Counted from the stretch's first letter, positions 27,248 through 36,163 are shown. The stretch is 64,000 bases of DNA from Thiotrichaceae bacterium (GCA_012960105.1 DUBV01000053.1:21006-85005), one strand, 5' to 3'. Notes: generated by a model from the letters alone, not told the origin. Translations and numbers: made by a program.

Positions 27248-28492
27248 TTAATAGCCCATGGCTTCGCGATAGTATTTCCAGAATCCAACGATAGTTCCTT
27301 CGGATACTAGATGGTCAACGTTTTCGGCTTTGCCTCCACCCATGGCAATGTAGGAAGACTTGTCCTGTTCACGAATCACAGAATCATGAACGATTTCTAC
27401 AGCCTCACCATCTTCCATAGAGATTAATCCGGCAGGGCCGATTAAGTTTCCTTGTTTAAGTCGGATAGCTTGCATTTCTTTGTCATCATCTTCAAATCCA
27501 AACTGTGTCCAGACCAGTTCAAAAGCATCTACTCCTTTTGTACATATTTGTCTGACCGCCAGCGTATTAGCAATTTGTTGCAAGACAAGATTAGGAAACA
27601 CAGCAAGAATTACTAGACTAACGTCATCATCGAATTCCTTACGGCCTGCGAGTAACGAGGGATCATTAAGTTTAAATTCAGTATTAAAGCTACGCATATT
27701 CTTAAAGTCTTCAGTACTGTCGTCAGAATCTTTAATCGCGGTAAGCATGGAATGGCGTTTTGTGTCATCCATGTGGCTCACACCTTTTTGTGAAGAACGA
27801 TACAAACCAAAAGTCATGTGAAATAAATGTAACAAACTCGCGTGATAAGGATCACGGGTATTCTCCGCATAGAGTTTCCAGTTACCCTTGATGTATTGGC
27901 GTTGATCACCCAGTACCTTAATTGGCTTACTGCAAATGCGTTTAATTGCGGTAACTGTCATTGGTCCAAGATAGTCTTCCAGTGATTCTACCGTTTCAGA
28001 AAATGTCGCAAATACCAGGCCTGCAACTGAACCAACACGTAATTTTCTCAGGGGATGTTCCTGCATCTTGAAGTCTTTTGGCATGCCACCATTACCCTGG
28101 ATGCCACGGCGAAATGGCACACCGATGAGATCACCTTTAAGATTGTAAGCCCATTGGTGGTAAACACATTCAAGGTTGGGTTTATTGCCACGTAGCTCGC
28201 GACAAACAGCAGCACCTCTATGGGCACAAGAGTTGACAACAACATTAACCTGCCCTTCTTCATCGCGCATGACAATGACCGGTGTATCACCAATGAATGT
28301 GGTTTTATAATCACCAGATTCTGGAATTTCAGCCTCTAATGCAACAAAGGACCAGTTATCACCGCGAAAAATCTTTTCCTGTTCACTATCATAGACATTC
28401 TTATCCGTAAACACTTGATACGGTACTTCGCAAACACCTCGATCTTCCGGCCAATTCACTTCGTTAAATTTATTTTTTAGTATTGTACTCAT
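27248..28492 (-). CDS. Salicylate 5-hydroxylase-type oxygenase, large subunit (NagG-like)
   Basis: 414 residues. The Rieske ligands are C89, H91, C109 and H112, with the second motif reading CVYHQW rather than YHGW, as in NagG. The iron site is NWKLYAENTRDPYHASLLH with D214, H217 and H222. GVPFRRGIQGNGGMPKDFKMQEH is strongly NagG-like. NagGH hydroxylates salicylate to gentisate, so with nahD/nahE-like genes it would take salicylate from naphthalene degradation; anthranilate or another hydroxybenzoate is an alternative. It is the third gene of a ferredoxin-beta-alpha set. Confidence 0.85.
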   Translation of the reverse strand: MSTILKNKFNEVNWPEDRGVCEVPYQVFTDKNVYDSEQEKIFRGDNWSFVALEAEIPESGDYKTTFIGDTPVIVMRDEEGQVNVVVNSCAHRGAAVCRELRGNKPNLECVYHQWAYNLKGDLIGVPFRRGIQGNGGMPKDFKMQEHPLRKLRVGSVAGLVFATFSETVESLEDYLGPMTVTAIKRICSKPIKVLGDQRQYIKGNWKLYAENTRDPYHASLLHLFHMTFGLYRSSQKGVSHMDDTKRHSMLTAIKDSDDSTEDFKNMRSFNTEFKLNDPSLLAGRKEFDDDVSLVILAVFPNLVLQQIANTLAVRQICTKGVDAFELVWTQFGFEDDDKEMQAIRLKQGNLIGPAGLISMEDGEAVEIVHDSVIREQDKSSYIAMGGGKAENVDHLVSEGTIVGFWKYYREAMGY

Positions 28493-28506
28493 TTGAATTG
28501 CCTCCT

Positions 28507-29004
28507 CTAGATTGGGGTAACCATCAAACTTTGGATCTGATAGGTGTCAAAGACAGCTTTCTTTTGTTTAAACTTAAGACCATCTTCTGTAGCAACGATT
28601 TCATCCAGATATTTTCCTGAATTATAAATTTCTGTGGCACCGCTTAATCTGGTTTGTAATACCAGATAATTAGTTTGTACGGACACCACTTCATCTGTTA
28701 CACCTTTGATATTTACATTACTGATAATGTGTCGATAAAAATGTTCAGCATAAACATTGGCGTTTCGTAAAGAAACAATACGATCTATCAACATTGCATT
28801 GCTGTCGCAGACAATTGCAGAGACTGGTAATCCACGATCTTCGTTCTCGCGAGAAATTATTTGATATAAACAATCTTCAACAAAAAATTCCGGCCATTGT
28901 TCAAGACGATCATCATCAATGCATTCAACGTAATTACTCTGTAATTTTTCGACCTGAAACTGTAACTCCATAGCCGTCATGTCGGAAAATTTTAATATAG
29001 CCAT
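28507..29004 (-). CDS. Salicylate 5-hydroxylase-type oxygenase, small subunit (NagH-like)
   Basis: 165 residues, close to NagH (about 161). It is an NTF2-like beta subunit: LQFQVEKLQSNYVECIDDDRLEQWPEFFVEDCLYQIISRENEDRG at the start and IISNVNI in the core. It lies 14 nt upstream of the large subunit gene and 4 nt after the ferredoxin gene. Its role is structural, in the alpha3beta3 hydroxylase. Confidence 0.85.
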   Translation of the reverse strand: MAILKFSDMTAMELQFQVEKLQSNYVECIDDDRLEQWPEFFVEDCLYQIISRENEDRGLPVSAIVCDSNAMLIDRIVSLRNANVYAEHFYRHIISNVNIKGVTDEVVSVQTNYLVLQTRLSGATEIYNSGKYLDEIVATEDGLKFKQKKAVFDTYQIQSLMVTPI

Positions 29005-29008
29005 ATCT

Positions 29009-29338
29009 TTAAGAGTCCTTTGAATCTACCGGGATACAAACATTGCCATCTTCTACGGTCACTGGGTATGATTTAATAGGAATTTGGCAGGGAAAAGAAG
29101 TTGCCTCACCCGTCTTGATGTCAAAGGCCCCGCCATGAAAAGGACATTCAATCTCACCATCTTCCTGATACCCTTCGGTGAGTAAAGCCATACCATGGGT
29201 ACATAGGTTATCAGTGACATAATAATCACCTTCATGAAGATAAACCGCCAAAGCAGGAAAACCATCAGGATTAACCGCTATTGGTTTTTCTTCCTCGACG
29301 TCATCCGTTTTACATAGTGTTATCAATTCAATCATCAT
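29009..29338 (-). CDS. Rieske-type ferredoxin of the salicylate hydroxylase set
   Basis: 109 residues. The 2Fe-2S ligands are C46, H48, C65 and H68 (CTHG...CPFHGG). The spacing and HGGAFDIKTGE are typical of NagAb/BphF-type ferredoxins that hand electrons to Rieske oxygenases. It is first in the three-gene set. It is the only Rieske ferredoxin in the window besides TmoC, so it may also feed dioxygenases 1 and 2 (inference). Confidence 0.88.
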   Translation of the reverse strand: MMIELITLCKTDDVEEEKPIAVNPDGFPALAVYLHEGDYYVTDNLCTHGMALLTEGYQEDGEIECPFHGGAFDIKTGEATSFPCQIPIKSYPVTVEDGNVCIPVDSKDS

Positions 29339-29373
29339 AATTTCTCAAAATAACATTTTATCTAAATATAAAA

Positions 29374-30321
29374 TTATAAACCCATGTTTTTTAATAATGT
29401 ATATATAGTGCGAGTATAAGGTGCATCTTTACCTAATGCCTCACAACTTTTAATGACAACACCACATATCTCATCTAACTCAAGCGTTCTGCCTTTTTCT
29501 CTATCAATCAACATAGAAGGCTTAATCGCATCAAAGTCATAAATGAGTTGAAACATTTCATCTACGTCAGGCTCCTTTAGATCGGAACCATCAATATGTG
29601 ACGCCAAGGCTGTCTCCTGCATCATGTGTTTCATTAATATTGCGTATTCTTCATGATGAGACAGATATTTTGTATCTTTTTGGATCAAAGCTGACAATGC
29701 ATTAGTGCCATTATTGATCATCAATTTTCGCCAGAGTTCTTTACATATGTTATCTGATTCTTTGCTTGGAATACCTGCCTGATTAAATATCTCGACGATT
29801 TCAGAAACAAACTTTATACGATCTGGATCTGCGTCAACATTATGTGGCCATGCTCCCATGATAACCTGAGCAACCCCGACAGCAGTTACATTAGCTGGTT
29901 TAATAACGTCAGCACCAATACGAACGGCAAGTCCCCCAATAATTTTGGACTCATCAAGATATTCGCTAAGTACTTGTTCATTGCCCATGCCATTTTGTAA
30001 TGAAAGAATATACGGTGAACCGGATTCGTGATTAAGCCACTCTTTTAATATACTCGCTATTTCAGAAGTTGAGGTTGCTTTAATACATATCAACAAAAGA
30101 TCGAAATCAGAGGACTTATGTACTGTAGTTAATTCATCTAAAGTACATGCAGAAATATTTTGACTAAAATTAAAGTTTGGATGAGTGACAGACAATCCAT
30201 CTGATTGCATCGCTGCCAAATGTTCGCCGCGTGCAATAAAAACTACATCATGCTTGGCCTTAACAAGTCTTGCTCCGTAGTAGCAACCAATCCCACCTGC
30301 ACCAATTACTGCAATACGCAT
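29374..30321 (-). CDS. 2-Dehydropantoate 2-reductase family protein
   Basis: 315 residues of the ApbA/PanE family. The NADP motif is AVIGAGGIGCYYGARL at 4-19, and the conserved lysine of the family is in LWRKLMINNGTNALSAL. The housekeeping reaction is reduction of ketopantoate for CoA synthesis. Many paralogues in degradation clusters reduce other 2-keto acids. It is 35 nt upstream of the ferredoxin gene on the same strand, and could be either a housekeeping or a catabolic copy. Confidence 0.8.
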   Translation of the reverse strand: MRIAVIGAGGIGCYYGARLVKAKHDVVFIARGEHLAAMQSDGLSVTHPNFNFSQNISACTLDELTTVHKSSDFDLLLICIKATSTSEIASILKEWLNHESGSPYILSLQNGMGNEQVLSEYLDESKIIGGLAVRIGADVIKPANVTAVGVAQVIMGAWPHNVDADPDRIKFVSEIVEIFNQAGIPSKESDNICKELWRKLMINNGTNALSALIQKDTKYLSHHEEYAILMKHMMQETALASHIDGSDLKEPDVDEMFQLIYDFDAIKPSMLIDREKGRTLELDEICGVVIKSCEALGKDAPYTRTIYTLLKNMGL

Positions 30322-30351
30322 GGTTATAGTTTAATCCCTCTGGGTTTAATT

Positions 30352-30494
30352 CCCGCAGCTTGCTGCGTTCATGTCATTCCTGCGAAGGCAGGAAGCCAGT
30401 GAGACAATGACCGCTTTCAGCGGAACATTAATTTGACTGGATACCGGAACAAATCCGGTATGACGACGTTAGTATACAGTCAGCTTACTGCGGG
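30352..30494. repeat. REP/MITE-like palindromic element
   Basis: The 215-bp gap 30322-30536 holds nested inverted repeats. Outer arms at 30352-30365 and 30481-30494 share CCCGCAG with three mismatches over 14 bp. Inner arms at 30371-30400 and 30436-30468 each form a hairpin of the type CCTGCGAAGGCAGG or CCGGAACAAATCCGG, ending in CCAGT/ACTGG. The arrangement parallels the element at 4708-4926. Its plus-strand translation gives the common repeat-derived peptide VIPAKAG and is not a gene. Confidence 0.65.
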
Positions 30495-30536
30495 TAGTTT
30501 ATTAATGTTTGTGTATAAGCGAATTTTAAATTCTAA

Positions 30537-31361
30537 TTATTCAGAAAAGAAATTAATCACCAGATCGTTAAAACGTTTGTTATGTTCAATCTGTGTCCAG
30601 TGACCACATTGACCAAATAAATGTAGTTGTGATCGTTCTATTAATTCAAATAGACGTTGCGATGTTGAAACAGGAATGACTCTGTCTTCCCGACCATGAA
30701 CAATCAAAGTATCGTGTTTCACATTTCGAATATTTTCTTCAGGGCTTTGCATCCCTTCTATCCAACGCTGCCTTGGTGCAGGAAACATGGCACTGAACGC
30801 CTCCTGAAAACCAGGTTGTATACTTGCCTTATATCGCAACTCAGCCAGTTCATCACTAACCAGGTTTCGATCATGAGCGAAATAATCCATTATTTTTCGC
30901 ATGTTTTCACTCGAAGCTTCATAGCCCCAAACTTCGTCAAGTCCTTCCGTCAATTCAAAATGAACACCAACGCTACCCATTAACACCAATTTTTTAACCC
31001 GTTCTGGATGACGTATAGTTAGTGCCAGTGCTAAAGCACCACCGAAAGAATTACCTACCAGATTTGTTTGTTCAATATTCAGAGCATCCATTAGATCAAT
31101 TGCATGGCTGACCCAATTATCCATATTATATTCGACATCATCGGGACGTTCAGTAAAGCCAAAACCAGACATATCTGGTGCAACCACACGAAAATATTCT
31201 GAAAATGCTGGAAGGCAAAGGCGCCAATTTGCCCAGGCAGTCACACCCGGTCCTGATCCATGGATCAAAAACACATTATCTCCATCGCCTACATCGTGAT
31301 AGTTAGTTTTAAAACTACCCGTTTGTATAGAATTTGCTATCTCAGGATTTTTATCACTCAC
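30537..31361 (-). CDS. Meta-cleavage product hydrolase (2-hydroxymuconate semialdehyde hydrolase type)
   Basis: 274 residues, an alpha/beta hydrolase. The triad is S105 in LVGNSFGGAL, D226 in HGREDRVIP and H254 in GQCGHWTQIE; the oxyanion region is HGSGPGVTAWANWR, the hallmark of the XylF/TodF/DmpD/BphD group. It cleaves C-C bonds in ring-fission products, mainly those from 3-substituted catechols. It follows tmoF after 21 nt and ends the dmp-tmo operon. Confidence 0.9.
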   Translation of the reverse strand: MSDKNPEIANSIQTGSFKTNYHDVGDGDNVFLIHGSGPGVTAWANWRLCLPAFSEYFRVVAPDMSGFGFTERPDDVEYNMDNWVSHAIDLMDALNIEQTNLVGNSFGGALALALTIRHPERVKKLVLMGSVGVHFELTEGLDEVWGYEASSENMRKIMDYFAHDRNLVSDELAELRYKASIQPGFQEAFSAMFPAPRQRWIEGMQSPEENIRNVKHDTLIVHGREDRVIPVSTSQRLFELIERSQLHLFGQCGHWTQIEHNKRFNDLVINFFSE

Positions 31362-31382
31362 ATTAATTCCTCTGTAATTATC

Positions 31383-32405
31383 TTAATAAAATCGATCGTA
31401 ATGAATCTGTTCAAAAGGAACTTTGTATTCCATCATTAACATTCTAGTGGTGGCGTCAGTCATTGGCGGGGGGCCACAAAAATAAAACTCATGTTCTGGC
31501 AATGATTCACCTAATTGTTTTGCAACTAACTCATGAATAAAGCAACAATCACCACCCCAGACACCCTCTTTATTCATCTCTGGATCAGATATCGCATTAA
31601 AACAAATCAGACGTTTGTCCAGTGCTTCTTCATTTGACACCAGTGCCGGGGTACAGATGTCATCAGGCCCACGTCCACCATAGAACATGTATATTTTTCT
31701 ATCACCCAATCTGGAGTCATTTACCGCTGCCCTGGCAATAGACATGATGGGGGATAAACCTGAACCACCACCAATAAGCACAATATCGCGAGATATTTCT
31801 GGCTTCAAAAAAGCAAGTCCATAAGGCCCGTCTAGGTGAATTTTTGTGCCGATTGCACAATCATCGAATAAATAACTTGTTGCCTTTCCCTCTGGCATGT
31901 TTTTGATAATAAAATTCCACAGACCTTCAGCATTGGGTAAATTAGACATGGAATAACCTCGAGAACCTGTTACGCCAGGAAAATCAAGTAGTGCGAATTG
32001 ACCGGGTAAAAAATTAGCGGCATGTTCTGTACGAAAACAGAATTCCTGCATATCATCGGTAAGCGTATTAATCTGGACTAGTTCGGCCTCAAGACGGCTC
32101 GGTTTATGTTCTGGAGTTGAGTGATGTTCAAGTCTTACCTTGATTGTGCAATCATTTTTTGGAACACACTGACATCCCAGCATCTTCCCTTTTCTAACAT
32201 CTCTGGCAGAACGACCCGGCGCATCTTCCCATAGATTATCTATCTCACCGTCTAACAGTTCAAACTTACAACTGCCGCAACCACCTGAATTACATTCGTA
32301 GGGAAAACCAAGACCTGCACGTAAAGCAGCACGAAGTAGCGTGTCTCCTTCTTCACACTGATACTCAAACTCCTGACCTTCTAATAGAATTTTGTGTGAG
32401 GCCAT
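31383..32405 (-). CDS. tmoF: Toluene monooxygenase NADH reductase (TmoF-like)
   Basis: 340 residues. The N-terminal 2Fe-2S cysteines are C38, C43, C46 and C78. An FAD domain with SRGYSMSN and an NADH domain with VLIGGGSGLSPIMS and FCGPPPMTD follow. It feeds electrons from NADH to the Rieske ferredoxin TmoC. It is separated from tmoE by 165 nt that contain a stem-loop at 32444-32499, whereas the other tmo genes are tightly packed. Confidence 0.9.
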   Translation of the reverse strand: MASHKILLEGQEFEYQCEEGDTLLRAALRAGLGFPYECNSGGCGSCKFELLDGEIDNLWEDAPGRSARDVRKGKMLGCQCVPKNDCTIKVRLEHHSTPEHKPSRLEAELVQINTLTDDMQEFCFRTEHAANFLPGQFALLDFPGVTGSRGYSMSNLPNAEGLWNFIIKNMPEGKATSYLFDDCAIGTKIHLDGPYGLAFLKPEISRDIVLIGGGSGLSPIMSIARAAVNDSRLGDRKIYMFYGGRGPDDICTPALVSNEEALDKRLICFNAISDPEMNKEGVWGGDCCFIHELVAKQLGESLPEHEFYFCGPPPMTDATTRMLMMEYKVPFEQIHYDRFY

Positions 32406-32443
32406 TCTATATTCTCCTTAATTATTTAATCCCAAAAAAAACA

Positions 32444-32499
32444 TGACCCAACTAATCTAAAAAAAACTTGGAGATTTTAGATGAGAGATTAGTGGGTCA
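32444..32499. other. Stem-loop between tmoE and tmoF
   Basis: TGACCCAACTAATCT at 32444-32458 pairs with AGATTAGTGGGTCA at 32486-32499; one base bulges. The loop is 27 nt and A/T-rich. On the minus strand there is no clear T-run after it, so it is more likely an attenuator, an RNA processing site or a 3'-end protector than a strong terminator (inference). It would lower tmoF and hydrolase expression relative to tmoA-E. Confidence 0.5.
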
Positions 32500-32570
32500 A
32501 AATACTCTTCTACTGAGGAAGTATTTGAGTAAACTTTATAATTATTGAATTCATCTGCTTAATATTTTTA

Positions 32571-33560
32571 TTAAACGCCCAAATTCTCTCTGGATTTTTC
32601 CAATGCAGCTTTGGCATTACTGATTGCCTCCGCACTATCAGGTAATGCCGCACAGTATTTTTCAACAGCATTGATGCCCAGTGGCATCCACTTATCCATC
32701 CAGTCGGTTAACACTGCTTTATTCTCTGAATTTTCTAATGCCAGCTCCACCAGCGCTTTAGACCAGCGCATATGCCGTTCACTATCTCTGCATTGGTTAT
32801 CACATAACATGCCCAATAAGGTATCTGAACTATGGCGGCCTGCTTCACCCAATTGATGCAAGATTGCTGCTTCGACTGCTGGTTTAAGTACCAGGTTAAT
32901 CGCACAAAAAGATTCGCCCCAATCCCACGCTATCATGGCTTTTTCTGTTAACTCACGAAAACCCTGCCAAGCTTCATCTTCTTCCCAATGTTTTCTTTCA
33001 TTCTGACCAAAGCCCGCATCAGGGTGAGTAAGTGATAGTTCGTAGGTCCTATAAGCGGTGTGTGTTAACCAACGATGTGAATCTGCGCCCTGAAATGTAG
33101 AACAATTTGTTATGGTGCTCGCAGGTGCAATTTGTGCCAGATAGGCAGAACTCATCTGTAATGCATGAAAAACATATCTGGCCGGTGTATATAAAATGGC
33201 AAGCTTGCCTACCCATTCAGTGTCTATCGCCTTGTCATGCTCTCTTTCGTTAAACTGATCCAGTAAACTTTTGACATAAGTTTCCTGACCATCCTGCATA
33301 ATGTTATAGGTTCGATAAACAATGGCATCAGGGTCTCTATATGTATCCCAGTCTTCAAGTCGTAGAGGACTATGATTACGGTACTTGAGATACCATTGGT
33401 TCATATGCAAATTGGTATCCATTTCCCAGGGTTTATCCGGGTTATTCATACTGGTATGCAAGCGTACGGAGGTAATTTCGTATTCACTGGGACGACGGCG
33501 ATTCTTGGCCAAATGTGACCAGGTCTTTAATGGTTTTAAAACTTCAGGTGACTCACTCAT
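32571..33560 (-). CDS. tmoE: Toluene monooxygenase hydroxylase beta subunit
   Basis: 329 residues. It matches TmoE of toluene-4-monooxygenase throughout, for example KTWSHLAKNRRRPSEYEI at the start and VYRTYNIMQDGQETYVKSL and TITNCSTFQGADSHRWLTHTAYRTYEL further on. It has no metal site; it forms the (alpha-beta-gamma)2 hydroxylase with TmoA and TmoB. It lies 47 nt behind tmoD. Confidence 0.94.
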   Translation of the reverse strand: MSESPEVLKPLKTWSHLAKNRRRPSEYEITSVRLHTSMNNPDKPWEMDTNLHMNQWYLKYRNHSPLRLEDWDTYRDPDAIVYRTYNIMQDGQETYVKSLLDQFNEREHDKAIDTEWVGKLAILYTPARYVFHALQMSSAYLAQIAPASTITNCSTFQGADSHRWLTHTAYRTYELSLTHPDAGFGQNERKHWEEDEAWQGFRELTEKAMIAWDWGESFCAINLVLKPAVEAAILHQLGEAGRHSSDTLLGMLCDNQCRDSERHMRWSKALVELALENSENKAVLTDWMDKWMPLGINAVEKYCAALPDSAEAISNAKAALEKSRENLGV

Positions 33561-33607
33561 AGTGACCTCTTTATCAATATGTTTTTTAATATAATTACTG
33601 TTGTACG

Positions 33608-33910
33608 TTATAGATGTCTCTCGAAATAAAAGCGGACATAATCTTTGGTGTTTTCAATCTTGCCGGCAAAGGAACTGAGGTTAATTTCCAGCTCGCGCAT
33701 TTCAAAAGAATGTCCCAGAACCTCTTCCATGGTTTCCTTGCGTAAGATGCATTCGTCTTCAACAGATATACGCAAGTACGCGAGTTTATCATCAACGATG
33801 ACTTCCTTACCCGGGTTGTCTATTTCCATCGCTTCTGCGACTGCATCGGCAACTTCCCCCGCTCTAACGATCGGACCTACCATATTATTTAATGACGCAT
33901 CTTGGCTCAT
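33608..33910 (-). CDS. tmoD: Toluene monooxygenase effector protein
   Basis: 100 residues, the usual size of the cofactorless regulatory component of bacterial multicomponent monooxygenases. NMVGPIVRAGEVADAVAEAMEIDNPGKEVIVDDKLAYLRISVEDEC is characteristic. It binds the hydroxylase near the active site and tunes oxygen activation and regiospecificity. It lies 35 nt after tmoC. Confidence 0.92.
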   Translation of the reverse strand: MSQDASLNNMVGPIVRAGEVADAVAEAMEIDNPGKEVIVDDKLAYLRISVEDECILRKETMEEVLGHSFEMRELEINLSSFAGKIENTKDYVRFYFERHL

Positions 33911-33945
33911 TCTTTTTTCCTCTGTTAAAATAATTTAATTCAATT

Positions 33946-34284
33946 TTAGGTGGGAGCAACAAAAGGCGTTATTCCTTCGATATTGACGAACACATCATCA
34001 CCCTCAAGTTTGATAGGGTACTCAGACAGTTTACTATCTTCCGGATTGATACCTTTACCATTCGTACAATCGAATTGCCACAAATGTGCACGACAGGTCA
34101 ATTGTTTGCCATCAAACTCGCCTTCTACTAAAGGGATATCCTGGTGCGGGCACATAGCCTGATAAGCTTTTACATCACCGCCATCGATCACCGTGACTAA
34201 AACTTCTGTTTTATCAGAGGTTTCAAAAACTTCCATTTCACCTTCCCATACGTCATCTAGCGTACATATTTTTTCAAATGCCAT
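33946..34284 (-). CDS. tmoC: Toluene monooxygenase Rieske ferredoxin
   Basis: 112 residues. The ligands C45, H47, C64 and H67 (CPHQ...CRAHLWQFD) have the same numbers as in T4MO TmoC. It carries electrons from TmoF to the diiron hydroxylase. It lies 17 nt after tmoB. The presence of a Rieske ferredoxin is what separates the four-component toluene monooxygenases from phenol hydroxylases. Confidence 0.94.
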   Translation of the reverse strand: MAFEKICTLDDVWEGEMEVFETSDKTEVLVTVIDGGDVKAYQAMCPHQDIPLVEGEFDGKQLTCRAHLWQFDCTNGKGINPEDSKLSEYPIKLEGDDVFVNIEGITPFVAPT

Positions 34285-34301
34285 TTGTAATCTCTTTTTA
34301 A

Positions 34302-34562
34302 TTATTCATCCGCAAAAATAATGTCTATCGTTTCAGTTGGCTCTATACCTGAATCAGCGACCTTCATGTCTCTAGGCAAAAACTCTTCAGCGCCATATCT
34401 CCTGACTCTTAAAATTTTATCGGGTTGTGCTACCACACGACGACCAATTGAATGATGTGCCGCTGCTGCTGCAACTTCATCCATGGTATTTTCGGTATCG
34501 ACCGGCACAAGTTGCAGAACAAAATCATATTGAAAATTTGAAATAATTGGGAAAGCAGCCAT
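34302..34562 (-). CDS. tmoB: Toluene monooxygenase hydroxylase gamma subunit
   Basis: 86 residues. It has the ubiquitin-like small subunit pattern of TmoB: FPIISNFQYDFVLQLVPVDTENTMDEVAAAAAHHSIGRRV and a C-terminal TIDIIFADE. It lies 27 nt after tmoA. Its role is structural in the hydroxylase complex. Confidence 0.92.
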   Translation of the reverse strand: MAAFPIISNFQYDFVLQLVPVDTENTMDEVAAAAAHHSIGRRVVAQPDKILRVRRYGAEEFLPRDMKVADSGIEPTETIDIIFADE

Positions 34563-34589
34563 CAGTGTCTCCTGTGAATCTGTAATTAA

Positions 34590-36092
34590 TTAACCGGCTT
34601 TTTTATGAGCCATTTCTTTATAGATATCGGCCCAGGCCAGTCCATAAGCATCTTCACCAATCTCACCCGGTGCCAGACTCATGTACTTCAGAGCACCGCT
34701 GAGATCCATGGGTTCCATCATCCCCGCTAGAAAGCGATCGACAAAACTCAGGTGATCCGCATAACGTTCTGGTTCCTGTTCAAAACACCAGCGATCAGGT
34801 TCTGATCCAAAGTGATACAAACGATCTTTATATTTGAGGGGATAATCTTTCACATTCCAGCCATCAGCCGGCGTACCAACAATCGGAATATTTGACATAT
34901 TGCACACCAATGGCAAGGTCTCTGGCAAAGTTTGTTCAACCCTGTCATTGACCAGGTTATCGATAATGACATCCCAGCACTTGCCAAACGTATCATTCCA
35001 GCCGGGATATTTTTCTTCCAGCCATTCACGTTCATCAGGATTAACGCCTGCACGGGGATTCCACCAAACTGTCGGTCTCCAGTACCAAACGCCCAGGTGC
35101 ATACCATGATGAGTTTCATCGAGATCGCGTAAGAACTGATCCCAGTACCAGGGTTTGTCCAATCCCATATCCAGAATACTGCGTTCGAACTGTCCGACAA
35201 TCCATTCTTGCATAAACTCTTTGAACGATTGGCTGCGGTGTTCCATTGGCGTGTAATAGTCCATCATCGGACCAGTCAATACTGAAAATAATTTCCATGA
35301 ACGCCAAAAAGCAATATCAATAAGTCTCTGGGCATCTGCTTTCATGCCTTTTTCCACCAACAGTTTGACCATCGGCCCACCCTGTTGTGCATGACGAGAT
35401 TCGTCCGTCTGGATACTTGAGATTAAACTTGAGAAGGTATGGTCTCCGGCCTCTGCAGCATCTGCTGCAAGACCCAGAAATTGCATATTGGTAAAGCCTG
35501 TTTCAAAGGCAAAGGTCAACATAATACCCATGCTGATAGCATCACGACTATGGATGATATCTTCAAAGAAATGCCTGCCAGCCAAAGCTGCCCATTCATT
35601 GGTATGCAATGCCTTATGTGCCCAATCCCATTTCCTGTCCAGCTTGCAATTGGCATGGGGGAAAAATAATTGTAATTGCGCATGGCGAGTTTCATCCATC
35701 ATGCCAAACGTGGCCATGTTACGATTACCCGGCGCCTTGGAAAAACGCGCCATTCTGGCTTCGCCGACAATCGCACCATATTCCGCCAATGCCAATGCAC
35801 CATAATGTGCCTGCAAAATACTTATCCAACCTGGATCGGCTCGTTCAAGAAATTTATCACGGGCAAGCGCCGCTTTTACCGAGTAGGCACCTGCATCTTT
35901 TTCACGTTGGATTTCTACATATTCAGGATAAGTAACTTTGTAAGGCTCATCATAAGTTTCCCAATCCTCGATTGGAATCCCGCGATGTCCGGACATTTCC
36001 TCAGGGAATAATTCATCTTCAGTAACATACTTAGGTGTCCAATTGGTTGCCCTTAATAAGTCATACCATTCTGTTCTTTCGATCATGGCCAT
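34590..36092 (-). CDS. tmoA: Toluene monooxygenase hydroxylase alpha subunit
   Basis: 500 residues, collinear with TmoA of toluene-4-monooxygenase. The diiron ligands E104, E134, H137, E197, E231 and H234 have the same numbers; T201 is kept. The C-terminal part has a YHS-like region (YHFGSEPDRWCFEQEPERY). Near the active site the usual I100 is L100 and G103 is A103; both positions are known to influence regiospecificity in this family. It hydroxylates the ring of toluene or benzene to cresol or phenol, which the dmp enzyme upstream in the operon can take to catechols. Confidence 0.95.
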   Translation of the reverse strand: MAMIERTEWYDLLRATNWTPKYVTEDELFPEEMSGHRGIPIEDWETYDEPYKVTYPEYVEIQREKDAGAYSVKAALARDKFLERADPGWISILQAHYGALALAEYGAIVGEARMARFSKAPGNRNMATFGMMDETRHAQLQLFFPHANCKLDRKWDWAHKALHTNEWAALAGRHFFEDIIHSRDAISMGIMLTFAFETGFTNMQFLGLAADAAEAGDHTFSSLISSIQTDESRHAQQGGPMVKLLVEKGMKADAQRLIDIAFWRSWKLFSVLTGPMMDYYTPMEHRSQSFKEFMQEWIVGQFERSILDMGLDKPWYWDQFLRDLDETHHGMHLGVWYWRPTVWWNPRAGVNPDEREWLEEKYPGWNDTFGKCWDVIIDNLVNDRVEQTLPETLPLVCNMSNIPIVGTPADGWNVKDYPLKYKDRLYHFGSEPDRWCFEQEPERYADHLSFVDRFLAGMMEPMDLSGALKYMSLAPGEIGEDAYGLAWADIYKEMAHKKAG

Positions 36093-36163
36093 GTTGTTAT
36101 CCTCTCGTTACCTTTTTTTTAAACTTCTAATTCTGTATTTAATATTTTGAATGTTTTTTCTGT

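Noticed and set aside
28144..28178. YHQW instead of YHGW in the NagG-like Rieske motif as a defect
   Set aside because: All four cluster ligands are intact and NagG-type enzymes carry the same glutamine, so it is a family trait.
30205..30402. Plus-strand open frame ending in VIPAKAGSQ
   Set aside because: It runs antisense to the ketopantoate reductase start and into the REP-like element; the PAKAG peptide is a known by-product of this kind of repeat.
35439..36011. Several overlapping plus-strand frames of 76-111 residues opposite tmoA
   Set aside because: They are antisense to a clearly conserved gene, have no ribosome sites and no recognisable domains.
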